A program made the translations under genes and the position numbers. DNA of 41,224 bases, taken from positions 1-41,224 of the forward strand of contig SLQX01000120.1 of the NCBI GenBank assembly GCA_007131245.1. Reading direction: 5' to 3'. Under the pieces are notes generated by a model. It was not told the origin of the DNA. It saw only the letters and a program-made list of their open reading frames with translations, and did not search any database. Source of the DNA: Bacteroidales bacterium (lineage in GTDB: Bacteria > Bacteroidota > Bacteroidia > Bacteroidales > UBA7960). This document shows, one piece after another, positions 8,483 through 15,382 of the stretch. Each line of letters begins with the position of its first letter. The stretch's first letter is position 1.

Positions 8483-9385
8483 TCAGGAGTAATATACTTT
8501 AGGTGCACCCTGCGTTTCAACGGCAACGGCAGGTTTTTCACCCCGGTAATTCAATTTCTCGTAGTTGGTATTTGCTGTTTGTATAGCTCCGTTAATCTTT
8601 TCTTCATCTTGCTGTTCAACAGCGTTTTTGAGTTCGGTAAGTTTTTCCATATAAGCATCGATAAAAGGGAGAAGATTTTTCTTGTTTTGTTGAAAAACAG
8701 GCATCCACATATCGGCTGAACTTTTCCCCAACCTGATAGAAGACTGCAGTCCTCCACCTCCCAGCTCAACCCAGTCTTCAAAAGAAGGCTCATCAAACTG
8801 GGGTAATGAAGCAAGGGCATAAGCAATAAACTGCGGCAAATGAGAAACCAACGCCAGCTGCCTGTCATGCTGTAAGGACTCCATAAACAAGGCTCTCATA
8901 TTCAATTCCTGCAGCAGGGTCATTGCCTTGCTGAGAGCCTGACTTGAAGACTTTTGGGGATCGCAGATAATTACCCGTGCATGACGAAAAAGGTCAACGT
9001 GGGCAGCCATAGGGCCTGAATGCTCAACACCTGCCATTGGGTGGGCAGCCACAAAATTTGCCCGCCGGTTAAGGGTGTCTGCCAGGCGGCAAATGTCTTC
9101 TTTGGTGCTACCCATATCCATTACCGTGGTATGAGGACCTACGTTGTTGAGAACATCGGGAAGCAATTTTATAATTCCATCAACGGGAATGCAAAGTATA
9201 ACCACATCTGCACTTTCAAGAGCTTCCCCCGGAGAAGCTTCTGCTTCATCTATGCCACCCATGGCCAGGGCTTTTTCAAGATGCATAGGGTTGTTGTCAA
9301 TGCCCCGGATATGATGACCTGACTTTTTCAGGGCCATGCCCATAGAGCAACCGATGAGTCCTGTTCCAATAATTGTAATATTCAT
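8483..9385 (-). CDS. tyrA: Prephenate dehydrogenase
   Basis: The enzyme oxidises prephenate to 4-hydroxyphenylpyruvate, the committed tyrosine step. The NAD motif GTGLIGCSMGMALK is at 7-20. The catalytic-histidine segment AAHPMAGVEHSGP, ICDPQ, and the C-terminal helical domain with LALVSHLPQFIAYAL are visible. No ACT domain follows, so feedback control is not obvious in the protein. It is the first structural gene after the double attenuator and the 5' gene of tyrA-DAHPS/CM-aroB-aroA-aroC. No pheA or aminotransferase gene is present in the window. The start is the ATG at 9385. Confidence 0.93.
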   Translation of the reverse strand: MNITIIGTGLIGCSMGMALKKSGHHIRGIDNNPMHLEKALAMGGIDEAEASPGEALESADVVILCIPVDGIIKLLPDVLNNVGPHTTVMDMGSTKEDICRLADTLNRRANFVAAHPMAGVEHSGPMAAHVDLFRHARVIICDPQKSSSQALSKAMTLLQELNMRALFMESLQHDRQLALVSHLPQFIAYALASLPQFDEPSFEDWVELGGGGLQSSIRLGKSSADMWMPVFQQNKKNLLPFIDAYMEKLTELKNAVEQQDEEKINGAIQTANTNYEKLNYRGEKPAVAVETQGAPKVYYS

Positions 9386-9432
9386 TCTTTTATACTTTTT
9401 ATTTTAACAATTCTGTAAGTTACACTGAGGAT

Positions 9433-9460
9433 AAAAAAAAGCCCCTGCTATGCAGAGGCT
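9433..9460 (-). terminator. Distal attenuator terminator upstream of tyrA
   Basis: On the minus strand AGCCTCTGC (9460-9452) pairs with GCAGGGGCT (9448-9440), a 9-bp stem with one G-T pair and a 3-base loop, followed by a T-run (9440-9433). It lies 47 bases upstream of the tyrA start, inside the operon leader, so it is an attenuator rather than a gene-end terminator. CCTCTG of its 5' arm is complementary to CAGAGG in codons 18-20 of the leader peptide just before it. Confidence 0.87.
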
Positions 9461-9489
9461 CCGGTTTACAAACATATTTTATGCAGATA

Positions 9490-9561
9490 TTACCCAGTCA
9501 GACCTCTGTGAAAGTTGAGATAGAAATAAAAATAATATCCGAAATAAAAATGGCTTCTCAT
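9490..9561 (-). CDS. Phe/Tyr-rich leader peptide 2 (distal attenuator)
   Basis: This short frame starts with the ATG at 9561 and ends at a TAA at 9490-9492. It encodes 23 residues, 10 of them Phe or Tyr (F5, Y6, F7, Y9, Y10, F11, Y12, F13, Y14, F17). The core is FYFGYYFYFYLNF. Codons 18-20 (CAC AGA GGT) carry an RNA segment complementary to the 5' arm of the terminator at 9433-9460. A ribosome stalled for lack of charged tRNA-Phe or tRNA-Tyr would leave that segment free and prevent termination. A ribosome reaching the stop codon would cover it and allow termination. No clear Shine-Dalgarno site is visible, as is common in Bacteroidota. It is far too short and biased to be an ordinary protein. 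Confidence 0.88.
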   Translation of the reverse strand: MRSHFYFGYYFYFYLNFHRGLTG

Positions 9562-9646
9562 CTGAATTTAAATTAGTTCGTTTTTTTTTCTGAGCTTTTC
9601 TTGCACCAAAAAAAACTTGTTTAATTAATTTGTTTGGCTTTACCTC

Positions 9647-9675
9647 AAAAAAAAAGCCCCTTTCCAGGGGCTTTT
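9647..9675 (-). terminator. Proximal attenuator terminator
   Basis: On the minus strand AAAAGCCCCT (9675-9666) pairs perfectly with AGGGGCTTTT (9661-9652) across a GGAA loop, followed by more T residues to 9647. This is a strong 10-bp intrinsic terminator. It lies within the operon leader, 34 bases after the first leader peptide stop. Its AAGCCCC arm is also complementary to GGGGCTT at 9717-9711, at the end of that peptide's frame. Confidence 0.9.
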
Positions 9676-9708
9676 CATGTAAAATATGCTGTTTTTTTCA
9701 TTACATAC

Positions 9709-9774
9709 CTAAGCCCCGCTCTTACCTATATAGTAAAAGTAAAAGAAATAGGTATATATAGAAAAATTTCTCAT
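9709..9774 (-). CDS. Phe/Tyr-rich leader peptide 1 (proximal attenuator)
   Basis: The frame starts with the ATG at 9774, about 12 bases after the predicted transcription start, and ends at a TAG at 9709-9711. It encodes 21 residues, 9 of them Phe or Tyr (F4, Y7, Y9, F10, F11, Y12, F13, Y14, Y15). The core is YTYFFYFYY. The last codons (GGG GCT TAG) contain GGGGCTT, a 7-base match to the 5' arm of the terminator at 9647-9675. A stalled ribosome would allow that antiterminator pairing; a finishing ribosome would mask it. The peptide resembles leader 2 in its MR start and its alternating Tyr/Phe run, so the two modules may be duplicates. Confidence 0.9.
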   Translation of the reverse strand: MRNFSIYTYFFYFYYIGKSGA

Positions 9775-9792
9775 CTTTTCTTTTTCAAGCTG

Positions 9793-9823
9793 CAAGTATA
9801 AGCATATTTTTTAGTAAAACAAA
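9793..9823 (-). promoter_or_regulatory. Promoter of the aromatic amino acid operon
   Basis: On the minus strand TTTG (9823-9820) is followed after exactly 19 bases by TATACTTG (9800-9793), one base from the Bacteroidota -7 consensus TAnnTTTG. Transcription would begin near 9786, just ahead of leader peptide 1. The tyrA start is then about 400 bases downstream, leaving room for both attenuators. Confidence 0.7.
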
Positions 9824-10042
9824 TGTTTTTTCAACTTTTTTGTTTTTGGGGAATCCAGGGAAAGGAAATCCCCGCAAGGTTTATTGATGGATTAAAAACT
9901 TTTAAAGCTTTTTCAGAAATCTAATCTTTAGCCACTTAACCCATCCACAAAGAGTGTTTGATAAAAAAGAATTGACCACTTTATGAAAAAAAATCAACTG
10001 ACGTACAGGCTGGTCGATACAACAATGATTTTTTATTTTGTG

Positions 10043-10050
10043 TATTTTTG
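10043..10050 (+). promoter_or_regulatory. Likely -7 promoter element for the membrane protein/flavodoxin genes
   Basis: TATTTTTG matches the TAnnTTTG consensus and lies 25 bases before the ATG at 10076. No good TTTG was found 19-21 bases upstream, so the call is tentative. The stretch 9824-10042 between this and the divergent aro promoter shows nothing else that I can assign. Confidence 0.35.
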
Positions 10051-10075
10051 CTCCAAAATTTATAGGTAACAAACA

Positions 10076-10678
10076 ATGTTCAACAAAGTACAGGAACTGG
10101 AGAAGAAAGACTTTAAACGCAATTATCTTACCTACCTGGCAATTTTTGCCATCATTGCTATCCCATTGTATACCTGGCTTTTTGGCACCAAGGAGTCACC
10201 ATTGGATTATACACTGAGCATGATTGGCAACAAGCTGGGATACCGTATAAACTTTATTATATGGGGTACCATTACGGGTTTGCTCTTAACATTTTACCTT
10301 CTCAGGTTGTATGTCTTAAAATCATTTCACAACCCCCGTGCACGCCGGCTGCTGATATGGTCATTGATATTCCTGATACTTACAGTACTTATACCGGCTG
10401 TAGAACATCTCCCCCTGCTAAAAAGACTTCATGCCATTGCAGCAGTAGCCTTTGGAGTTTCCCTGACAGTTTCACTATATATGTTTATCCGATACCTTCA
10501 GAGCATCGACCAAAAGGTTTCCATTAAATCCATGTGGATGCTATACACGGTTATACTAGGTTCCATTTCTCTGTTTTTCCTGTTTGGGAACACGGGTGTT
10601 TTTGAACTGTTTTTCTTTTTTTCCATTTCCATATTTCTCACATTACTCAATCGCTGGCTAAGCCAGAAGCAAGGTTAA
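10076..10678 (+). CDS. Six-helix membrane protein, possibly DUF998-like
   Basis: This 200-residue protein is an integral membrane protein with a short charged N terminus and about six hydrophobic segments (near 18-36, 57-79, 90-107, 117-137, 152-170 and 174-192). The stretch DYTLSMIGNKLGYRINFIIW resembles the LSxxG signature seen in DUF998-type proteins, but the match is weak. No catalytic residues are evident. It lies just upstream of the exported flavodoxin-like gene, 31 bases before that gene's ATG, so the two may be cotranscribed and might act together at the membrane. Function is unknown. Confidence 0.55.
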   Translation: MFNKVQELEKKDFKRNYLTYLAIFAIIAIPLYTWLFGTKESPLDYTLSMIGNKLGYRINFIIWGTITGLLLTFYLLRLYVLKSFHNPRARRLLIWSLIFLILTVLIPAVEHLPLLKRLHAIAAVAFGVSLTVSLYMFIRYLQSIDQKVSIKSMWMLYTVILGSISLFFLFGNTGVFELFFFFSISIFLTLLNRWLSQKQG

Positions 10679-10709
10679 AATTCATTTGACAATCATAAAA
10701 ACCAGGAAA

Positions 10710-11285
10710 ATGCAACCAACCATCCAAAAATTATTTATCGGCTTATTGTTGGCAGGACTCTTTATCACTTCACAGTCACAGACTCAAATCTTAATCAGCT
10801 ATTATTCAAAAACCGGTAATACTGAGGCTATGGCAGAAGCGGTGAAAAAAGGAGCTGAAAGTGTTGACAAAGTAAGTGTACTCCTGAAAAGTGTTGAAGA
10901 CACCACAGAAGAGGACTTGCTGGAAGCATCTGCAATTATTGTGGGTAGCCCGGTTTATAACGCCAATGTTGCCCCGCAGGTACAGGAGTTTATAACCTTA
11001 TGGCCGTTTGAGGGTACACCCTTGAAAAACAAAGTAGGTGCTGCCTTTGTAACGGCAGGAGGAATTTCGGCTGGTGAAGAAGCTACTATGCTCAATATTC
11101 TTCAATCTATGATGATATTTGGAATGATCATCGTGGGAGGAGATGATTGGACAGCCCCTTTTGGGGCATCAGCCATCGTGGGAGAACCTCCATTCGATAA
11201 AACAGAAACCATCGATCCGGAGTTTTTACAAAAAGGAGAAAATTTGGGCCGCCGGGTGGCAGAAATAACCCTTAAGTTACAATGA
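10710..11285 (+). CDS. Flavodoxin-like protein with N-terminal signal sequence
   Basis: After a hydrophobic leader (KLFIGLLLAGLFITSQSQ) the protein continues as a flavodoxin-like fold. ILISYYSKTGNTEAMAEAV is the typical phosphate-binding loop for FMN, and SAIIVGSPVYNANVAPQVQEFI with AAFVTAGGISAGEE are typical of NAD(P)H:quinone oxidoreductase/WrbA relatives. The leader looks like a cleavable signal peptide, which would place the protein outside the cytoplasm and is unusual for this fold. I start at the ATG at 10710, preceded by AGGA; the frame continues upstream only to a TTG at 10686. It follows the six-helix membrane protein. Its redox partner is not evident. Confidence 0.8.
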   Translation: MQPTIQKLFIGLLLAGLFITSQSQTQILISYYSKTGNTEAMAEAVKKGAESVDKVSVLLKSVEDTTEEDLLEASAIIVGSPVYNANVAPQVQEFITLWPFEGTPLKNKVGAAFVTAGGISAGEEATMLNILQSMMIFGMIIVGGDDWTAPFGASAIVGEPPFDKTETIDPEFLQKGENLGRRVAEITLKLQ

Positions 11286-11390
11286 TTTCATCAATCAACG
11301 CACCCAATCAGGGAGAGCACTTCTCTACCTCTTTAATTGGGCTTTTGATGGAATTATATAAACCCAAACATTCTACCCCATAAAACAAAC

Positions 11391-11421
11391 AGGGAGCAAA
11401 AACCAGGTGGTTTTGCTCCCT
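11391..11421. terminator. Terminator between convergent genes
   Basis: AGGGAGCAAAAACC (11391-11404) pairs with GGTTTTGCTCCCT (11409-11421) with a single bulged A and a 4-base loop. It is followed by a T-rich run on the minus strand, so it best fits the end of the acyl-CoA dehydrogenase transcript. It may also stop the plus-strand flavodoxin transcript. Confidence 0.75.
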
Positions 11422-11474
11422 ATTGGTAATTATATTTAGATACCGGAAAATATTACCGGTACATTCATCGGGGT

Positions 11475-13187
11475 TTACTCCCAGGATATTTTATATGTAC
11501 CCAATTTATCTTCGTCAAAAGATTTGATAAATTCGGCTCTTGACGCACATTCTGTGTGCGCTTTTCGGATGAAAATTTCCGTTGATTTTCTGTATTCCTC
11601 GTCTTTGTGGGTATCCTGCAACAGTAAGTATCCCATAATGATATAACCAGCCATTTCAACCAGTCGTCTTGCATGGAAGTCCAACAGCTCATTGTTTTTA
11701 CCCTCCAACACTTGGTTGGCCATCTTCTCATACAAGTCAGTAAGTTCTTTGAGGTTGTGCTGCAGATACTCAAATTCCGGCTTTACATGGTTTTGCTCAT
11801 ATTCCCTGATAAGATTCAGGTAAGTGCCATTTCCTACCGCCCTGATGGCCGCTACAACCTGGAGCTGGGAAGTACCCTCATAAATATTGGTAATACGGGC
11901 ATCCCTGAAAAGCCTCTCCACCGGGAAGTCCTTCATGTAGCCTGTACCACCGTGAACCTGCAATGCATCCGATGCAATCTCGTTGCAATATTCGCTGGCA
12001 AAGAGTTTCAGCAGCGGGGTAAGTGCATCAGAAACACGGGTATGGTGTTTTGCATCTTTCCTCTCTTCGGGCTCCAGTTTTCTTTCTTCCTGAATAAAGC
12101 TGTAGGCCTTATAAACGTCAACATAACGAGCTGTTTCATACAACAACGACCGTGTTGCATCAATTTTGGCACGCATTACCGAGAGCATCTCATAAACAGC
12201 AGGGTAACCAATAATAGGCTTTCCAAACTGCTCTCTTTCGTGAGCATACTTGAGAGCTTCACGATAGGCTGCCTCAGCAATACCAACAGACTGGGCTCCC
12301 ACACCCAAACGGGCTGAGTTCATCAACGACATTACATATTTAATAAGGCCCATCTTGCGCTGCCCTACCAACTTAGCAGGAGCATTCTTAAATACAAGCT
12401 CACAGGTTGGGGAGCCTTTGATTCCAAGTTTGTTTTCGATCCTGCGCACAGTCAAAGCCTTGTCTTTGCGATCGTACACAAATAAGGAAAGACCACGCCC
12501 ATCGGAAGTACCAGGCTCAGTACGTGCCAGTACAAGGCTGATATCTGCATCACCATTGGTAATAAACCTTTTCACGCCATTGAGGTACCACTGCTGCTTT
12601 TGTTCATCAAAGGTGGCCTTTAACTGTACAGCCTGCAAGTCTGAACCGGCGTCGGGTTCGGTAAGGTCCATAGCAGCTGTGGCCCCTTTGTTGAATCGGG
12701 GCAGGAACTCCTTTTTTAATTCATCGCTGGCAAATTCGTGCAGAGTCTCGGCACAGTCCTGTAGTCCCCAAATATTAGCAAAACCGGCATCAGCTCTTGA
12801 TACAAGCTCAGCAGCCATCACATAAGGAACCATGGCAAAGTTCAGTCCGCCATATTCACGAGGTAATGACATACCAATCAAACCGGCTTTGGTTAGGGTT
12901 TCATGGTTTTCTTTTGTGCCGGGAGCGTATACCACCTCATTATTAATGAGCTTTGGCCCTTCCTGGTCAACGGCTTCGGCATTGGGTCCAATGGTTTCGG
13001 CACAAATTTCACCCACAATTTCCAGCACTTTGTCGTAAGAGTCAAGGGCATCTTCAAAATCCTGAAAAGCATAATCATATTTATCCTTATCAGCAAAGTT
13101 GTTTTCCTTCAGCCTGATAATTTTTTCCATCAAGGGGTGCTGGAGATGGAATTTTAGACCGGGATTATCTTTATAAAAATTTTCCAT
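11475..13187 (-). CDS. Acyl-CoA dehydrogenase
   Basis: The enzyme would make the first double bond in acyl-CoA beta-oxidation, passing electrons from FAD to ETF. The family segments are clear: GLIGMSLPREYGGLN, AAMDLTEPDAGSDLQ, NGVKRFITNGDADI, ARLGVGAQSVGIAEAAYREA, YAHEREQFGKPI, and ALQVHGGTGYMKDFPVERLFRDARITNIYEGTSQLQ in consecutive parts. The Glu in IYEGTSQ is the expected catalytic base. At 570 residues it exceeds the usual roughly 380 through an N-terminal stretch and a C-terminal helical extension, as in the larger dehydrogenases of Bacteroidota. It lies downstream of etfB and etfA on the same strand, 158 bases after etfA. The substrate chain length cannot be told. Confidence 0.92.
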   Translation of the reverse strand: MENFYKDNPGLKFHLQHPLMEKIIRLKENNFADKDKYDYAFQDFEDALDSYDKVLEIVGEICAETIGPNAEAVDQEGPKLINNEVVYAPGTKENHETLTKAGLIGMSLPREYGGLNFAMVPYVMAAELVSRADAGFANIWGLQDCAETLHEFASDELKKEFLPRFNKGATAAMDLTEPDAGSDLQAVQLKATFDEQKQQWYLNGVKRFITNGDADISLVLARTEPGTSDGRGLSLFVYDRKDKALTVRRIENKLGIKGSPTCELVFKNAPAKLVGQRKMGLIKYVMSLMNSARLGVGAQSVGIAEAAYREALKYAHEREQFGKPIIGYPAVYEMLSVMRAKIDATRSLLYETARYVDVYKAYSFIQEERKLEPEERKDAKHHTRVSDALTPLLKLFASEYCNEIASDALQVHGGTGYMKDFPVERLFRDARITNIYEGTSQLQVVAAIRAVGNGTYLNLIREYEQNHVKPEFEYLQHNLKELTDLYEKMANQVLEGKNNELLDFHARRLVEMAGYIIMGYLLLQDTHKDEEYRKSTEIFIRKAHTECASRAEFIKSFDEDKLGTYKISWE

Positions 13188-13345
13188 TTTTGTTTTTGTT
13201 GGTGCGATTGCTGATTATTTTGCTCACCGGTATGTGAATCTGCAGCACAACTGTTACAAATTTTGTTTTCCAGGGGTTGAAAGAGCATGTCCGGCCTTCA
13301 ACCGCCAACCGGTATGTTAAGCTATTCAGCAACCATCGTTTATAA

Positions 13346-14365
13346 CTACTTGATGTTCTTTTTATAAAACTTGATCATTTTGGGAATGATGTCTTCCACA
13401 TTTCCCGTAATGTTAAAGTCCGCTATTTGGTTAATGGGAGCTTTGGGGTCGTTATTGATGGAAATAATTTTAGAAGATTCGTTCATACCAGCAGTATGCT
13501 GTACCGCGCCGGAAATACCACAAGCAATATAAAGCTTGGGCCGGACGGTTACCCCTGTTTGCCCCACTTGCCGGGCATGATCTACAAAGCCTGCATCCAC
13601 AGCAGCACGTGATGCACCAACTTCTCCACCCAGCAGTTCAGCCAGCTCAAACAACAAGTCAAAGTTTTCTTTGGAGCCTACACCATACCCACCGGAAATA
13701 ATAATCTGGGAGTTTTTGATGTTTACCTTTTGCTTTTCAATGTGGCGTTCAAGAATTTCAACGGCCATATGCTCGTCCCTGAGAATGGTATCCACCTTGA
13801 TATGCTTGATCTCCCCCTTGTGTGAGGTGTTAAACACCTCCTTTTTCATCACTCCTTCTCTAACGGTAGCCATTTGCGGCCTTGTTTCAGGGTTGATAAT
13901 TGTAGCAATGATGTTACCTCCAAAGGCGGGCCTGATTTGGTAAAGCAGATTCTTGTACTCCTTTTTGGTTTTATTTTCGGTGTGATCGCCAAAGATGAGG
14001 CTTGTACAATCGGCTGTAAGACCGCACTTAAGTGAAGAGGCTATCCTGGGAGCAAGGTCACGTCCCACGGAAGTTGCCCCGAACAGGGCTACATCGGGTT
14101 TCTCTTTTTGAAAAAGATTAACCAGAATTTCTGTATGGGGAAGGGTAAGAAAAGGGTACAAGCGGGAGTTGTCAGCAACATGCAACACATCTACCCCGTA
14201 AGGAAATACCTGCTCTTCTATTCCATTCAGGTTGTGTCCGATAACAACAGCCTCCAGCTTCCGGTCAATTTCATTGGCTAATTTACGGCCTTTGGTGAGC
14301 AACTCAAGGCTCACTTCTGCCACCTGGCCATCTTCAATTTCGCAATAAACAACAATATTATTCAC
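13346..14365 (-). CDS. etfA: Electron transfer flavoprotein, alpha subunit
   Basis: This 339-residue subunit binds FAD and, with EtfB, carries electrons from acyl-CoA dehydrogenases. The C-terminal FAD-binding region is clear: SGGYGVGSKENFDLLFELAE, GASRAAVDAGF, HARQVGQTGVTVRPKLYIA, then CGISGAVQHTAGM. The N-terminal domain has GATSVGRDLAPRIAS. The start codon is a GTG at 14365 giving MNNIVVYCE, which fits the family start and lies 33 bases after etfB. The gene sits between etfB and the dehydrogenase in one apparent operon. Confidence 0.95.
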   Translation of the reverse strand: MNNIVVYCEIEDGQVAEVSLELLTKGRKLANEIDRKLEAVVIGHNLNGIEEQVFPYGVDVLHVADNSRLYPFLTLPHTEILVNLFQKEKPDVALFGATSVGRDLAPRIASSLKCGLTADCTSLIFGDHTENKTKKEYKNLLYQIRPAFGGNIIATIINPETRPQMATVREGVMKKEVFNTSHKGEIKHIKVDTILRDEHMAVEILERHIEKQKVNIKNSQIIISGGYGVGSKENFDLLFELAELLGGEVGASRAAVDAGFVDHARQVGQTGVTVRPKLYIACGISGAVQHTAGMNESSKIISINNDPKAPINQIADFNITGNVEDIIPKMIKFYKKNIK

Positions 14366-14398
14366 TTTTAAAAATATTTTCGTTTTTCAATGATTTAA

Positions 14399-15268
14399 TT
14401 AACCAATTACATGGCTGTCGATAAGTTCCTTCATCAGGTAATCAATATCTTTATCCTCGGTGGTGAGGTTGACCGATTCTTTTTTGGCCAGCACAACATT
14501 TTCAATCTTTTTCACCTTGGTGGGAGAACCTGATAAGCCCAGCGCTTCTTCATCAGCACCCAGGTCAGCAACACTCCACTCCTCTAAACGAAGATAAGGC
14601 TTGTTGGTCATCATCTCGGTATAATCTTTGCTTTCTTCCTGGAGCTCTGATACCGAACGTGCATGTTTATACTTCATAAGCAGTTTGGCGTTTCTGGGGC
14701 GACATTCAGCTGCAGAGCTATGCACTGTAATTAACAATGGCGTTTTGCATTTAACCACTTCCACTCCCCGCTCAAGGCGTCTCCTGATTTTAAGTTCGTC
14801 AAGGTTAACATCCAGTATTTGCTCGGTATAAGTAACCTGCGGAATACCCAACTTTTGGGCTATTTGAGGACCTACCTGTGCGGTGTCCCCGTCAATGGCC
14901 TGACGACCTGCAATAACCAGGTGAGGCTGAATTTTCTTAACAGCCAGGGCAAGGGTGTAAGAGGTAGCTAAGGTATCTGAACCTGCGAATTTGCGGTCCG
15001 TAATCAGGTAGCCTGAAGTTGCTCCTCTGTAGAGGGCTTCACGGATAATTTCCACGGCGCGGGGTGGCCCCATAGTAAGTATAATAATCTCAGCATCTTC
15101 AACCTGATCCTTAACCATCAGGGCCTGTTCCAGGGCTTGTAAATCCTCGGGGTTAAAAATGGCCGGGAGCGCACCACGGTTTACTGTACCGTCTGCCTTC
15201 ATGGCATCTTTACCCACATTGCGGGTATCGGGCACTTGTTTGGCTAAAACAACAATTTTAAAACTCAT
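14399..15268 (-). CDS. etfB: Electron transfer flavoprotein, beta subunit
   Basis: This 289-residue subunit pairs with EtfA. The N terminus FKIVVLAKQVPDTRNV, the AGRQAIDGDTAQVGPQIAQKLG nucleotide-binding region and RRLERGVEVVKCKTPLLITV are typical of EtfB. It is the first gene of etfB-etfA-acyl-CoA dehydrogenase, with a good promoter just upstream. The start is the ATG at 15268. Whether this ETF is a simple carrier or takes part in electron bifurcation cannot be told from the motifs. Confidence 0.95.
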   Translation of the reverse strand: MSFKIVVLAKQVPDTRNVGKDAMKADGTVNRGALPAIFNPEDLQALEQALMVKDQVEDAEIIILTMGPPRAVEIIREALYRGATSGYLITDRKFAGSDTLATSYTLALAVKKIQPHLVIAGRQAIDGDTAQVGPQIAQKLGIPQVTYTEQILDVNLDELKIRRRLERGVEVVKCKTPLLITVHSSAAECRPRNAKLLMKYKHARSVSELQEESKDYTEMMTNKPYLRLEEWSVADLGADEEALGLSGSPTKVKKIENVVLAKKESVNLTTEDKDIDYLMKELIDSHVIG

Positions 15269-15301
15269 TTACGATAGGTTTAATATGGAATTTAAAGTTT
15301 G

Positions 15302-15330
15302 CAAAAATAATAAATTTTGACACTCTGCAA
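15302..15330 (-). promoter_or_regulatory. Promoter of the etfB-etfA-acyl-CoA dehydrogenase operon
   Basis: On the minus strand TATTTTTG (15309-15302) matches TAnnTTTG exactly, with TTG at 15330-15328 after an 18-base spacer. The start point would be near 15295, about 27 bases before the etfB ATG. Confidence 0.55.
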
Positions 15331-15382
15331 TTACAACACGCGTATGTTGTTCTGCCATTTACCATCATTTATTTTGCGGTAT

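Noticed and set aside
9675-9701. A short frame (eight residues, MKKTAYFT) between leader 1 and its terminator
   Set aside because: It has one Tyr and one Phe only, overlaps the terminator base, and lies after the leader stop. Leader 1 is much richer in Phe/Tyr and better placed.
9849-9874. GC-rich inverted repeat (GGGGAATCC with GGAAATCCCC) upstream of the aro promoter
   Set aside because: The stem is interrupted by mismatches and no T-run follows on either strand, so I do not call a terminator.
11673-12317. Plus-strand frame (214 codons) inside the acyl-CoA dehydrogenase gene
   Set aside because: It is a shadow of the dehydrogenase frame on the other strand, with no independent support.
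13188-13345. Two copies of ACCGGTATGT between etfA and the acyl-CoA dehydrogenase gene
   Set aside because: Only ten bases are repeated, with no structure around them; chance is enough.
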